Assembly (NCBI RefSeq): GCF_001649575.2
Contig: NC_051446.1
Location: forward strand, 20,749,348-20,813,347
DNA from: Kryptolebias marmoratus
Lineage: Eukaryota; Chordata; Actinopteri; Cyprinodontiformes; Rivulidae
Direction of reading: 5' to 3'
Length of the DNA: 64,000 bases
This document shows, piece after piece, positions 1-13,400 of this stretch (positions within the stretch are counted from its first letter, which is position 1; every line of letters begins with the position of its first letter). The position numbers and the translations under genes are program-made. Under the pieces are notes generated by a model that worked only from the letters and a program-made list of their open reading frames with translations, did no database searches and was not told the origin of the DNA.

Positions 1-390
1 GATTGATGCAGAATACTGTTTGTCACTCATCGAGTCCATGCCTCAGAGGCTGAAAGCCGTTATAAAAGCCAAAGGTGGTGCAACTAAATACTAGTGATGT
101 ATTTTGAATGGTCTTTTGTTTATGTGTTTTTCATGATTCCATACTTTTTTCCTCAGAATTGAGTGATTCCATATTTATTTCCCTGTGTTTGGTCAATAAA
201 AGTATTATTTACTGACTTCCACAATGTTTTTTCTTAATTTCTTTGAGTGTTCCTGAAAGCCAACAAGTTGCACTTTGGAATGACCTTATTATTGTATCAT
301 GATTTTGATCTGAGTTTGTTTTACAGCATGAAATGTCTGAATGAGTGCTCATCCAAGACTGGTGATTCCATACTTTTTGCCAGGGGTTGT
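1..390 (+). mobile_element. 3' end of a Tc1-like DNA transposon
   Basis: The transposase C-terminus is followed by a short AT-rich 3' UTR with an AATAAA at 195-200. After that comes a stretch ending around 360-390 with TGGTGATTCCATACTTTTTG, which resembles the terminal inverted repeat of fish Tc1-like elements. A similar GATTCCATA motif recurs at about 136 and 167, consistent with internal direct repeats near the end of an IR/DR-type Tc1 element. The matching 5' end is outside the window, so the exact terminus is inferred. Confidence 0.65.
2..94 (+). pseudogene. C-terminal remnant of Tc1/mariner-like transposase
   Basis: The window opens inside a reading frame of about 30 codons that ends at a TAG at 92-94. 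The segment RLKAVIKAKGGATKY is the typical C-terminus of Tc1-like DDE transposases in fish. Only the extreme C-terminus is present; the catalytic core and 5' end would lie upstream of the window. The element sits in what should be a psme4 intron, on the same strand as the gene. Family assignment rests on the C-terminal signature only. Confidence 0.8.
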
Positions 391-689
391 ACTCCACCAC
401 AGCCACTCAGTAACTTGCAGACAGGGGAAACGTAGTTCTTATCCTGGACCGTAGCTCGTTAAACAAGCAATCAAATGAAAACTCCCTCTGCTAATGGGAG
501 CGCGACAATGAGGTGGCTAAGAGGAGATAATTAATTGCCGTGCTGCGACGCATTAAACAGCGGACTACAAAATGTCAGCTGAGTCCCGGAAGTTTCCCCG
601 CCGTCGAATCGGAGCGCGACGAGACGTTCTGCTTTTTCCCTGGAATTAACATTTTGACTAAAACGCTGCTCTCAATATTTTACAACTTA

Positions 690-1225
690 ACTGAACAGCA
701 GCTAAAAGCTAATATGAGCAAACTGTTGCTGAAAGCTAACACAAGCAAAACAGCAAGTAGACGTGAAAATGAGAAAAAAGGTAGCTAAAAGCTCAAATTA
801 GCGCAATTTCAGGTGAAAGCTAAAATAAATGCACCCATAGCAAAAGCTAAAATTAGCTAAATTGTAGCTAAAATCTAAATTTAATTAAAAGTCGTAAAGT
901 TAAACTTAACTAAACAGTAGCTAAAAGCTAAAAGTAGCAAAACGGTTGCAACAAAACAGAAAATAAACATGAAAATTAGCAAAACTGTAGCTAAAAGCTA
1001 AAATTGAAATAACGCTATCCTAAAGCTAATTTGAGCACAGTCGTAGCTAAAAGCTAAAATAAGCAAAACCATAGCAAAAAGCCAAAAATTACCACAAGAG
1101 TAGCTAAAACGAGAATCAGAACAAAATCAGAGCAGGTTTGTTTGTTTAAAGAACAAAGTTTTTTTAAGGAACTGAAGACTTTTCAATCTATGTTTATGAT
1201 AGTTTAATTTGTAAATAAAGTGAAA
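690..1225 (+). repeat. GCTAAA minisatellite element with conserved 3' flank, copy 1
   Basis: From about 690 to 1110 the sequence is a degenerate tandem array built on GTAGCTAAAAGCTAAAATTAGC, with a period of roughly 26-30 bp. It is followed by a non-repetitive flank (about 1115-1225) containing AAGTTTTTTTAAGGAACTGAAGA and GTAAATAAAG. The same array-plus-flank arrangement recurs at 18055-18800, 21165-21740, 25290-25530 and 61630-61850. The copy lies in a psme4 intron. I do not recognise it as a named family. Confidence 0.7.
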
Positions 1226-2293
1226 TTATGGCCAATTGACAAATGAGCAAAAGAAAAAAAAACCTGGACTAAAAGACAGAAGCTGTTTTTTTCCCTCACC
1301 ACAGTTTATAATAAAGATTAGACAATAACACATAAAAGCTGATCTATCAGCCTGTTTGAAAAGTAGAAATAAAAACTTGATTTGTGTTTTTTTCAGAGCG
1401 TTTACCTCGTTGCTTTTCCCAAACAGAGAAAAAAAATGAATAAAGTCTTTGGGAGATTTACACGTCAAGTGAAACGCCGGACATTCAGAAAAACTTTTTG
1501 GCCTTTGTAATATTCTTCCCCCTCTCTGTAATTTACTCGCTTTTTTAGAAAGAATGAGGTTAAAAGTGTTTTATGTTTCCTGCAGCCCATTAATAAAACA
1601 GAGCTGTAGTTTACAATCTTAAGATGTTTGTTTTTCCACTTTTCCTTCCTGCCTCGCTCGTAGGAATTAAGTTCTTATCATTTTCTCAGATAAATATGAC
1701 ATTATTGGTTTAAAACTCATCATTTTTACTTTAGGGTCTGTCTGTGTTGCATTAAAAATCGTCCCCCTGCCTTTAAAGGCGCTCCTGTCTCTTTTATATA
1801 GTTTTTTTAAACGATGGTTTCTACTAGACACCATATTTCTATGCAACTGAGATGCATATGTGACTGTCCACTCCTACTCTAAAGTAGGTTTTTATTGTAC
1901 AAAAAGTCAAAAATCCCTCTTCTGTCTCTGGGTAACATTTGCTGCTCTTTAGTTGCCAAACTGCCCACGTGGCATGTGTTGTGTTAACGTTCGTTTTGCT
2001 GAAGTAAAGACAAAAGTAAAAAATAAAAATAAAAAAACAAAGTGAAAGGAGGCGTCCCAGGTTGTTCAGGCACAAAACTACCTGCTGGAGGAGGTAACTC
2101 ACCTTGGTGGGGGCTCTGGGGCCTTTTAACCTTGCAGACTTTTTCATTCAGTAAAGATATGATTCTCGTTTTATCGGGCCCTGAGGAGCTGCGGTGCCTG
2201 GAAACACTGGAAACTGTTCATATTTATTCTTTCTTCAGTTTAAGATGACAGACTTGTTGCTGATTATTGGTGGAACGGTTCTCTCTCTCTCAG

Positions 2294-2375
2294 GTTGCTG
2301 TCTCAGCAGTGGCTGGCATCCTGAAACAGCTGAAGAGGCCAAGAAACAAAGTGACCGTGAAGCCGACGGACATCA
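2294..2375 (+). CDS. psme4: psme4 exon (first in window)
   Basis: This 82-nt exon starts in phase 0 after a CT-rich tract and CAG, and ends with one base of the next codon before GTGAGC. It encodes [16 protein letters not shown] and a further 11 residues; GILKQLKR is typical of PA200. It is short, so boundaries rely on splice consensus and the in-frame join to 3168. Confidence 0.85.
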
Positions 2376-4462
2376 GTGAGCTTTAAACACAATTAAATAT
2401 CATTATCATTAAAAAAAAGACATACATTTGGTTCTTGTTTGATTTTAACTGTCTGTGTTTTCCTTCATTTGCAAAATATCTCATGAGCCAGTGGATGTAT
2501 TTTTATTTTAATGAAACTCTCAGGAGGTAATCATTAGATGAACTTCACCCCAATTCAAGATGGCTGCCACCGATAATCAACATCAGATAGCACCAGAATG
2601 GCTCTAATTCTCTCAGTTTTTTAGATATTGAGCTAAAGTTTGGCATGGTAGTAGCTGAGAGTCATCCACAATACATACTTAGCTGTTACAGTCAATCCTT
2701 TCTGTCTGTTAGCAAAATATCTCATGAACCGGCTGGATGGATTTGAATGAAATGCTCAGAAAGTAAATATTGGACTTACACAAACAAGTCATTAACTTTT
2801 GGATTCAACTCAACTCAAGATGGCCACCACAGCTAATCAACCTTACCTGACACAAAATGACTGCCTGATTAAATTTAAGGGTGTGGTAGTAGCTGAGAGT
2901 CACTCACAACAGCTTGATCATGGGTGACCTCAGTGACAAAAGTTTGACTAAAACGGCTGCAGCGCTTTCTCAGCGTCAGATAATTTGGTTGAACTGACTC
3001 AGAGGGCGGCGGGCGACATGCATTCCTTCGAGGAATAACTCTCCTTTACTGTAATCCAAGCAACAGATCGTAACGCAGAGGCGACTCCTTGGTTTGTTCG
3101 TAGCTCTCCAAAAGCCTCTACAAATAATGACAGCAGGATGTTCCTTTTTTTCCCATCGTATCTGCAGGTGGAGTCCCGGATCCGGAGGGGCTTTGTGTCG
3201 GGGATCGTGAGGGGAACCGCTGGCTGCAGTACGACAGCAACAAGCTCCCCCTGAGCCAGGAGCGGTGGGACGCGCTGCCGTTCGTGGAGAAAACTCACTG
3301 GGGCTACTACTCATGGCCGAGGTAAAGATGGGGTGACTAATTGTTGCAGCGGCCGATTTAGCAGCTCTGAGGCTGATTAACTGCTTGGCCGGAAAGGAAC
3401 TAAATAGCTGATTGACTTAAGTGCCTGTTTGATTTGAGGCTTGCCTTTGTGGCTTTGCAGCCACGCTCATGTCTGACTGACCAGCGGAAGACTGATCTGG
3501 GTTTCCGGATAACTAGCGAGTGAGAATGAGGGGGGTTGAACTGACTTCCTGTCACGGCCCAGCCCAGATAAGGCTGAATGAACGACTTACTGCCTGCCCT
3601 AAATAGAAGAGTTGATATATAGGCAGAGGGCTGGCTGTCTCGCTGTGCGTGCTGAGTAACTGACTTTATAATCATCCATTTATCCTTGCTGCTTATTTGA
3701 AGACACTGCGCGTCTACCCGGAGTTTTTCCTCTCTCTCTTTGTGTTGTTCTCTATAAATCACAGCAGCCTCTTCTTTGTCCGCCGCTTCCTTTCAGAGAA
3801 ATGATGATCTATGCAGCTTCTGAAAAGCCACAAGATGACCTGCCATACAGGGAGATGAGTGAGGTGCGCCCTGCACCATGCACACACACACTGAGTCTCT
3901 GAAAGCACGCTTCATTATTCCTGTTACAAATTTGCGTGTCAATTAGGGCGAGAAGATCATCTTTGAACATTTCTCGGACCCGGACTTCACTGACCGCCTG
4001 GTGGAGTTCCTGTCTTTGGAGGAGAGGAAAGGAAAGGACAGCTTCAGCCCTCGATGCTTCTGCCTCTTCAAGGTGGAGTTTTAAACTCTCATCCTGTCAC
4101 AACCTTCTTCACAGAAAGGGGGTGGCGCCGCACGCCGACTCTGAAAAAGCCTTCATCCGGCGTGATTTATTTTATCTCCCCCCGTCGGGGCAGTGGTTTA
4201 CTTGAACGAAACAAATGGCTCTGATCTGCCTCCCTGCTTTTATAAAAAATGTATTTGCTCCTTCCTGGACGATTAAACCCCTGCGCTTGATTGACAGGGG
4301 CTGTTCCGTAACTATGACGACGCCTTCCTGCCGATACTGCGGCCTCATCTGGAGCGGCTCGCAAGTGACCCCCATGAGAGCTCGCAGCGCTGCGTGTGCG
4401 AGATTACTGCGGGGCTGATCAGAGGCAGCAAACACTGGGGTTTCAGCAAGGTGCCGCACACA

Positions 4463-4499
<37 letters not shown>

Positions 4500-7400
4500 C
4501 TAAATGCAGCCACTGCACAGCCTCTGGATCAGGAAAGTCATTACAAATGAAAACTTTTGTGTGTGTTTGCTCAGGTGGACAGCTTATGGCAGCTTCTGTG
4601 CCCCCTGATCAGGACGGCGCTGAACAACATCACCGTGGAAACCTACAAAGACTGGGGCACATGCATCGCCACAGCTTGTGTGAGTTGCTCACCTGCATGC
4701 AAATCCACCGCTCGGTGCAGATATTAGTGCAGTGGTTTCCATTCTTTTCCCTCTTTTTTTCCCCGGGAGCTCTCCAGCGGCACAGGCAAGACAAGAAAGC
4801 TGCAAAAACAGAACCTGCATGCTTAAAAGACGCAATAATTACTGGACCAGTTGATCGTTTATTTAATGAAAACGCTTTCCAGATCATTTCATTTTCAGTT
4901 AATAGCCACCTTGAGCTAAGTCGGGATGTTTGCAGCAGCTGGTTGCAGGAGAATAATCTACAATAATCTGTCTTTTAACAATCCCAATCATTCTTGCCGT
5001 GGATTTGTATTTTCTTTTGCGCCAAATCGGCTCAAAGGCAGACAACTTCCTCACAGCCGAGGTGGGGATGTAAAAGTGCAGCAACTTTTATGCCTTCACC
5101 TGTGGCCAAAAGGTTTGTTTGAGAATGACACTGACATTAATGTCACAAAGTTTGCTGCCTCGGTTTTTATTTATTCATGTTTGCACAACAGAACGTTGTG
5201 AAAAGTGATCAGATGAGTTGCGATTAACTGCAAAGTCCCCTTTTTCTTATAAAAATGAACCTAAAAATCCATTTCCGCTGCGTTTCAGCCCAGTCAACAT
5301 TGCTTGCACAAAAAGGGAAAAAGGACTTCCCAGGAACAGATGTTGCTGCTTGTAAAATCGCATCTAAACGAACCATTTATCGGCTCATGAAGACCCAGGG
5401 ATGCACCAATACCAGGATTAGATATCGCCCTGATGCCGTGTGCGTGAACTCGAACTGATGCCACTTTACAGCAGCGTGACTTCCACCTCTCAGCTGAGCA
5501 GTCAGGTGGAAGAGGAGGAGAAATGAATATCAAAGTGAACGATGGCGATGAAAGCGGAGCGGACTGCAAATAATGCTCAGCGAAGTTGTCAAGAGGAGGG
5601 GTGAACATGCTGAAAAAACATGCTGAAAAAAAAACAGAGCTCAGAGTTTGCTAACAGCAGCGGGAAACATCCACAGTCTCCTGTTGAGCAGAGGGGGATC
5701 CTGGGAGTATACGGATCTGAGCACGAGCTTCCCGACAGTCTCACCGCTCACCAGCGGACGCATTTCTAAGACTGAGGCAGTCCTGGCTAACACAAAGATT
5801 CTCCTCTGATTTTCAAACAGTTTTCATGTAATGGCTTTTCTTAATACTCATATTGATGCTCAAATACACAAGTACTTGTACTCAGAAGGCGCCGGGAGCG
5901 TCTCCTCGATCGGAACACCTCAGTGAGGGCTTTGCTCTGGAATGGCCCTTCATGGCCTGCTGTCAAGAATAAAAAAACCACCAAAATATTTCTGTTCAAG
6001 GAAAAACATCAGGGAAAGACCGTTGCTAAGGACGGGTGGGAAGTCATTTGCTCTGATGCATCCTGGCCCAAAAAAAAAAAAGATTGTCCGGAGAAGAAAA
6101 GGCGAGCGCCTCCATCAGTCCTGTGACTTCCAGCAGTAAAGCATCCTGAGATCGTTCCTGTGTGGAGCAGCCGAGGCAGTGGACACAGCCAGGAATAAAA
6201 CATCATCCCAGAGGAACTACTCCAAACAACATTTTGGTGACAAAAAAAAGGACTCTTTGCTATGAGGCAACAACACAAACACTGCAGCTTTCATTTTCGT
6301 GAAAACCAAAACATTTTGTAAACTGTAGTCCACGTGCGTTCATTTAAACTTCACTAATGTTGTTGTTTGATGTGTGACGATGCTTCTTCATCTGACCTGT
6401 AGCTTTCTATTTGACTTTTTATCGAATCATGTATCCCAGTTTGCACGTAGCGTTTCATTCAGGACTCCACAAGCGCACTTTGGCCTCGTTATGGAAAGTA
6501 AAAATGCTCACTTTAATCAAGAAAGCGCCCGTCTGTTCTTTGTACAAAACACACAATCACTCAGTCAAAGTGTGTGTTTGAGTTCACCCAGACGTTTGAT
6601 TGTCACTTAAGGAGTCATCATTTGGCAGAACTGACTGACAGCAAATGTTGGCGTAGCTTCGCAGCTAACAGAGATGCAATTTTCCTGCTACTTTTGTAAT
6701 TTTCTTCATAAATAGATCACAAAATGTGCTACAGTTCGGTTTGATTAGCTTTATTTGAAGTTGTGTTTTATGCAAATTTATGAAAACACTTGCAAACCTC
6801 CTGGGACTAATGCGTGCCTGCGTGTGTGGATGACTCCAACCCAGCCGTGGGGGGGATAGCTGTCGTAAAAATAACCCTGTTTTGCATTTGGCTGCTGTCC
6901 GACAGGAGGGCCGAGACCCCAGGAAACTCCACTGGCTCTTTGAGCTGCTGATGGAGAGCCCCCTGAGCGGGGAGGGCGGCTCGTTCAGGGATGCCAGGTA
7001 GGATAAACAGTGTGTTTGTGTCGCCGACGGGATTTCTGTCCGCTCTGCAGCGGTAACCTGAGCTGACACAGCCGTGCTCGTGTCCTCTCCTTCTCTGTCT
7101 CTGTCTCTGTCAGCTGGCTGTACGTGCTCCAGGGTGGTCTTGCCCAGCAGCAGTGGAGGGTTTCGGAGCTGCTGCACCGGCTGCTGGCCTACCTGGAGCC
7201 CAAACTCACCCAGGTGTATAAGAACGTCAGGGAGCGCATTGGCAGGTGGAAGCCCCTCTTCTGGATCGCACCAGTCGCGCTCGCGGCTGCCTCCAAAACT
7301 CTGCGCCTGTGACTCCTCTCCTTTCGTCTTCTGCCTCCCCTCTCTCCAGCGTCCTGACCTACATCTTTCTGATCGATGTGGCCCTGCCCCACACCAGGCG

Positions 7401-10400
7401 CACCTCCTCCCCTCACGTGGCAGAGTTCGTCACCCGGGTCCTGGAGCGACTCGAGCCCCTCACGTCGGAGCCGGAGATCCGCAACCACGTCCGCGAGGGG
7501 AACGCCCAGGAGACGGACGAGCGCACCCAGGCTGTCAAGCTGCTGAAGACGGGTCAGCAAACTTGTGTGGTCAAGGCCAGATACGAGGGGGGGAGGAAAC
7601 AAACAAACGAACACGCGCGCTTGACAAATCAGACGAGATGAAAAGCTTCTCATTGATTTTCCCCCCTTTTTAAATTTATTTTGAAAGGCATCGATCGGAG
7701 GCAAATTTCAAGGGCGTCTGTTCAGGCATTTAAAAAAAAAAACGATTCGAAGGGAGTCTGGTTTGGTGTTTTGTTTTTTTGTTTTTTAGGGTGCCTTTAA
7801 AATGTCATTTGTGCAGGTCACGCAGGGCAGAGATTGTTCCTACATTTCATTTTCTCATCGATCTTGCTTTTCCACACTTACTTTTCACTTTATTCTATTA
7901 AACTTTCTGCTACTCTCTACTCGTATTTAGACACACAGGAGTGTATTTGTGTCTCTGCATGACGTGTGACTCACAGGTTACAACACCATTAACAGCTGTT
8001 CACATCGACAGCCTAAATCAAACTGATTAAACGAGGAAAATATGCACTAATGATTCACGAAGTACAGCAGCTTCTAATAATTTTAGCGTTCGCGTCCTCT
8101 GATTGATTCAGTTGTTTGACAGTGATGGAAATTTGACTTGTCTTGTTTTTCTAATGCAAAAACAAAAAAACAAAAACAGACTTAAGTTCTACAGAACCTG
8201 GACACAAAACCAGCTTTTAAAGATTTTCTATTTAGCAGATGGAGGAAAGTTTCAGGAGTGATTTGTGACAAAAGGGTGGCAGCAAAGGTCAAAGGTCAAA
8301 GGAAAGGTTTACAGAACAGTGGTGAGAGCAGCCATGTTGTTTGGTTTGGAGACAAAAAGACAGAAGACAGAACAGGAAGTGGCAGAGCTGAAGATGTTGA
8401 GGTTCTCCTTGGGAGGGATGAGGATGGACAGGATCAGGAATGAGGTCATCAGAGGAACAGCACAGGACTGGGAGATAAAGTTAGAGAGGACAGACTGAGA
8501 CGGTTTGGACATGTGCAGAGGAGGGACAGTGGGTATATCGGTAGAAGGACGTTAGAGACAAAGAGGAGACATATGGATGCAGTTAGAGAGGACATGGAGG
8601 GAGCTGGAGTGAAGACAGAGTTAGATGGAGGAGAAGGAGGAGGTGGAAGTGTAGTGTTAAGATAATATTAGCTATTATTTTTAATGTCTTAGTTGTAATA
8701 CTAAACTAAATGAGTTTATTGTAACGTTCTCATGCAGGTTAATGATGCGTTCCTTTTGGCTAATTTGTTTTTTAGGCAACAGCTCAGCTTCATAGAGGTT
8801 GTTCAGTGGAGCTTTTGGCGTCAAATTAGGCTAAATTTGTGAGATCGTTGGGGATATTTGATACGTTTTTATGTGTAGCATATTGTGCTGTAAATAAATT
8901 AGTTCTTTTTTATCAGAAAACTGTAAAAGAATTCCTCGTCCTTGTTTGATTCCTAAAGCTCTTATTGTTGGCTATGAGGTGTTGCTCCTTCAGTTCCTCC
9001 TAAACAAATATCTGATATCTGCTCGTGTAACGATGATAAATTGTAGCTCCGAGTGTGTCGTTATTATCATTCCTCTGTGTGTGTAGATCTGTATGGGTTT
9101 ACGTAAACGTACACGTATGTATTTGCAGTTTTGAAGTGGTTGATGGCGAGCACTGGGCGAACTTTCACCATGCCTGTTCAGCAGCAGCTCCAGCTCCTGC
9201 CTCTGCTCTTTAAGGTAACACACACACACACTCTCTCACACACACAGGTCCCAGCACAGCATTATTACCCACTCAATCTTACTTGCCCATTAAACACAAT
9301 TTCTCTCTTCATTTACTGAAAATGGTGCGTTGCTGTGTGTCTTCCTGCCGCTCCGTCTCACTCTGGGTTTGTCTCTCCCTGCAGATTGCCCCGGTGGAGA
9401 TTGATGAGAGCTGTGATGAGATGAAGCAGGACGCGCGCACGTGTCTCTCTCTCATGTCCCAGGGCCTGCTCTATCCGGAGCACATCCCTCCGGTCCTGGC
9501 AGCTCTGGAGGAGGTACGCTCGCACGGACCTGCTGTCTGAGCTTCACTTAATGCCTCCCCATCACGACGCATTGCCCTAAAAGCAACCTACAGTTAGGGG
9601 AAACAGGAGAGTAGAAAGCAAAACCTCTTTTAGTCCTGAGGACGGTTTTAAAAAGACACGAAAAACAACCGCAGATGAAAAATAACGCAGCATGTGTATG
9701 TTTGTTTGTATCTTAGTGAAATATCTCATGAACAAATAGATGGATTTGAATGAAACTCTCAGAAAGTAAATCTACGAGCAATTATCCCCCTTCAAGATGG
9801 CCGCCACACTTTAGCAACCTCAGCAAACACAAAAAACAGCCGTAACTCAGCTAACTTTACAGCTACTGAGCTAAGATTTGGCGTGGCAGTAGCTGAGACT
9901 GAGCCACACGTACTCAGAGGCATTCAATCCTGTTTCCCTGTTAGCAAAATATCTTCTGAAACACTGGACAAATTTTGGGGGGAAACTCTCAAAAAGTAAC
10001 CATTGGATGGACGGCTACAGCTCATTAACCTTTGGAATGAAGCCAATTCAAGATGGCTGCCACAGCTAATCATCGTCATAGCCAACAGAAATCGAGCCAT
10101 TACAGATACTGAGCTAAAATCTGACATAGTAGTAGCTGAGAGTCATCCATAACACACACTCCGAGTGCCGACGGGTCGCTCAGCTTATTTTAAAAAATTT
10201 ACCCAAAACAGCAACAACTGTGTCTCTTCTCATAGGCATTCCCTCAAGAAATGCTGGTTCTTTCATTTGGTTAAAGAGATAGTTTAAATACTTTAGAGGG
10301 AAGGTTAAAAAAGCTCTTAAACGATAATATCTTACCTGTCTCAGATAGCACTTTAACCCTCTTCAGTTTGTACTCTACTAATAATAAAGTTTATTTCTGC

Positions 10401-13400
10401 CGTCTGCAGTTCATCAAAACTAAAGCCTATAAACCTTCACACTAGCAGTTTCGCTTCATATTGTTATTTAAATATTTGCCAGTGCAAATAAATTATTAAA
10501 GCAGCCACCTGAAGAGCATTTCCAGCAGGAAGGAATTCGTATCTCTGCCGAAACGACCATGTAATGAGCTGCTGAGTTTAAAAAACAGGTTTAAAATCAA
10601 ATCTTTGTTTTTGTTGAGCTGTAAATATCTGGCAAATTTCTTTCCCTGCACAACAGGGGGAAATAAAGCTTGATTCGCCGTCCTGGAAGCAGCAGAACTC
10701 ATCCACAGCTGCTTTCTGCGTCAGATTTGGGTGGTTTCTGCAGAAACCCCGTTTCCCTTTTCTCTTCCCAGATGGCCGGCAGCAGATCGTGGCACGCGCG
10801 CTTCTCCGTGCTCACCTACCTCCAGATCGCGGTTTTCTACAACTTGTTCACGCTGCTCAGTTTGCCCGGCGAGGTCCTCCGCACCCGGAAGCTGCTGATG
10901 CGGCTGCTGCTCGACGAACAGCTCGAGGTGACGACGGGCAGCCGCCGCACTTTTCTTTCTTTCTTTCCCTGTAAAGCTAATCGCCAGAGGATTAAACGAC
11001 AGAGGCCACTCGCTCCTTCCCTCTAGATGTCTTTCTGTTCATGGTTGTTGAGTAAAAATAACAATCTACCTCACGTCTCGCTGCAGTTTTACAGAAATTG
11101 TCAGAGCAGCTTAGCTGTCCTAACTATTAGTTTTAACTGTTCATCCTTTAAATGGCTTAATGTGGCTTTTTATTGGTTGCAGTAAAATTAACTTCTATTT
11201 CTGAGTTGCTTTGCCTTTTGTTTAATTCCTTCCTCACTCGTCTTGCATTATAAAGCTTAAAGTCGTCTCATTCCATTGATCTGGATTTACTGTAAAGGTG
11301 AAAGTCACCGACTGAGCTAAGCCATTTTATTCAAATAACAGAGAGTTTTGGAGCTCTTAGTCGTGTCGATGCAAGCTTTGGGTTTATGTATTTAGTTATT
11401 TTTACCAAAGAGGTTATATTTTGAGTAGCATCTGTTTGTTTGAAATCTAATTCATAAAATTCCTTGGATATAGTTCATGTAAGGAGATGAATCGTGACGT
11501 TCTGAGGGTGAATTTTACTTCAGATCTGGAGCCACATGTGGCTCTTTGGTCCGTCCGACGCTGCTCCCTGAAGCTTTGACCCAAACTAACGTGGGATTAA
11601 ATAATATTTCAGTTTACAGCCCTGATAGGAAAACAGCAGGGAGTCTCTCTGACAACAGCAGGCGTCAGGAGGAAAACGTTAAATATTGTTTGAAGATGAA
11701 GGCCCAAACCCATGTCGACTTCAAAATCCTCCAGAAAAACTAAACAACAAAAACTCAGCAACATAATCCCAGATTGGGAAACTCTCACATAAATACAACC
11801 AAAAATACCTGCAATAATACGTATAAAAGATGCTTCTAATGATATATATTCTCTAATTTTCCACAAATATAGTAAAGCCTCATAGTTCAGGGTTGAGATT
11901 TTTGTCAAAATAACAATAAGTTTGAAAAAATTCATGAATTTAATGATGTCACAAACTGTAGTTTTTTATAATTAGTAATTCTTTAACACCTAATGAGTTG
12001 TGTCATGTTTATTTCAAGCTTCAAGAACATTTTGTGGCTCTGGACAAATTTCATTTAGTGGCAAAAAGAGCAGAAATGTCTCTTTTAATTGGACTGCTTG
12101 AGGCGAACTTAGCATCTGTGCGTTTTCCTCCTCTTTGTTAAAATTGATTTCTGTCCTGTGTTCCTATGCTTTTACTGTTATTGGTACAAATAAACCTGAA
12201 ATTGCAGGGAAAAAAAATAAAACAACATAACTGGTCCAACTTCTGTGTTTTACTGCTGTAAAGTCTGACGGTTAAAAAGCTCAGATTAAGGCTTCGGAAA
12301 CGCCACCTGAGGAAAGTGTCGCCTTCATAAAAGACCCATAAACAGACAATAACAGTATTAATTCCTGGTAAGATCTGCTGCATCGTTACCGTTTGAAAAT
12401 GATCCGGAAGCAGGACGGTGTTTCCCAATCAACGCCACGGTGTTCCGGGAAACGCTGCACGTCACGAACCGCGCAGCCTCTGGAGACGGGCGTTCAAAGT
12501 CGGAGAGACGGATGAATTTTTAAAGTGATTCAGTCTGGAGTTGGAGACGCTGGCAGACAGGTCCTCATGCTCCGGCTGGAGGACGTGGGACAAAGTCTGG
12601 AGCTGGAGACGCTGGCAGACAGGTCCTCATGCTCCGGCTGGAGGACGTGGGACAAAGTCGAAGTCCCCGGGCCTGTTCTGAGCTCAGGGCTCTCATAGAT
12701 GTCCTGCAGGGAGACGGCTTCAGTCAGCAGATTGTTGTAACATAAAATAAGAACATTATTGTCACTTCTGATTTTCAAGGATCTCTCCCCCCTCCCCTCC
12801 CCTCCCCTCCCTGAAGGTGAGGGACATGGCCTCCACCACCCTCAGTGGTTTACTGCAGTGCCAGTTCTTCCCTCTGGACTCCAGTCTGCAGACGCAGCTC
12901 CAGACGCTGAGTCAGACATGCCTCCCCAAGGCCAGAGGAGAGCTGGCCTCCACGGGTACACACACAGACACACACACATACACACACACATACACACACA
13001 CACACTTCCAGCACGTCACAATTACAAAGCGAAGCAATCACAGTAATACTTGCCCTGTTACCCTTTCTTGGAGCAGGGGAATTGTAAGCCTTGAAATTCT
13101 GAAACTCATTTTAACTCTTCATATGTGTGTGTGTGTCTGTGTGCGCAGACTTGGTGAGGCGCCACGCCGGCGTGCTCGGCCTCAGCGCGTGCATCCTGTC
13201 GAGCCCCTACGACGTCCCGCGCTGGATGCCGCAGATACTGATGGACCTGAGCGACCACCTCAACGACCCGCAGCCCATAGAGGTGTGTGTGCGCAGACGT
13301 CTAGCTCAAAGCAGCGCGAGCCGAAAGAATACAATTTCATTGTCCAATTGAGGAGAAAATTATGTCTTTGGCCTTTCTTCAGGCGTGGAGCCGACGTACA

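Noticed and set aside
4394..4966. 190-codon + frame over psme4 exons
   Set aside because: It runs out of a real exon into a (CA)n microsatellite and intron. The true exon is read in another frame.
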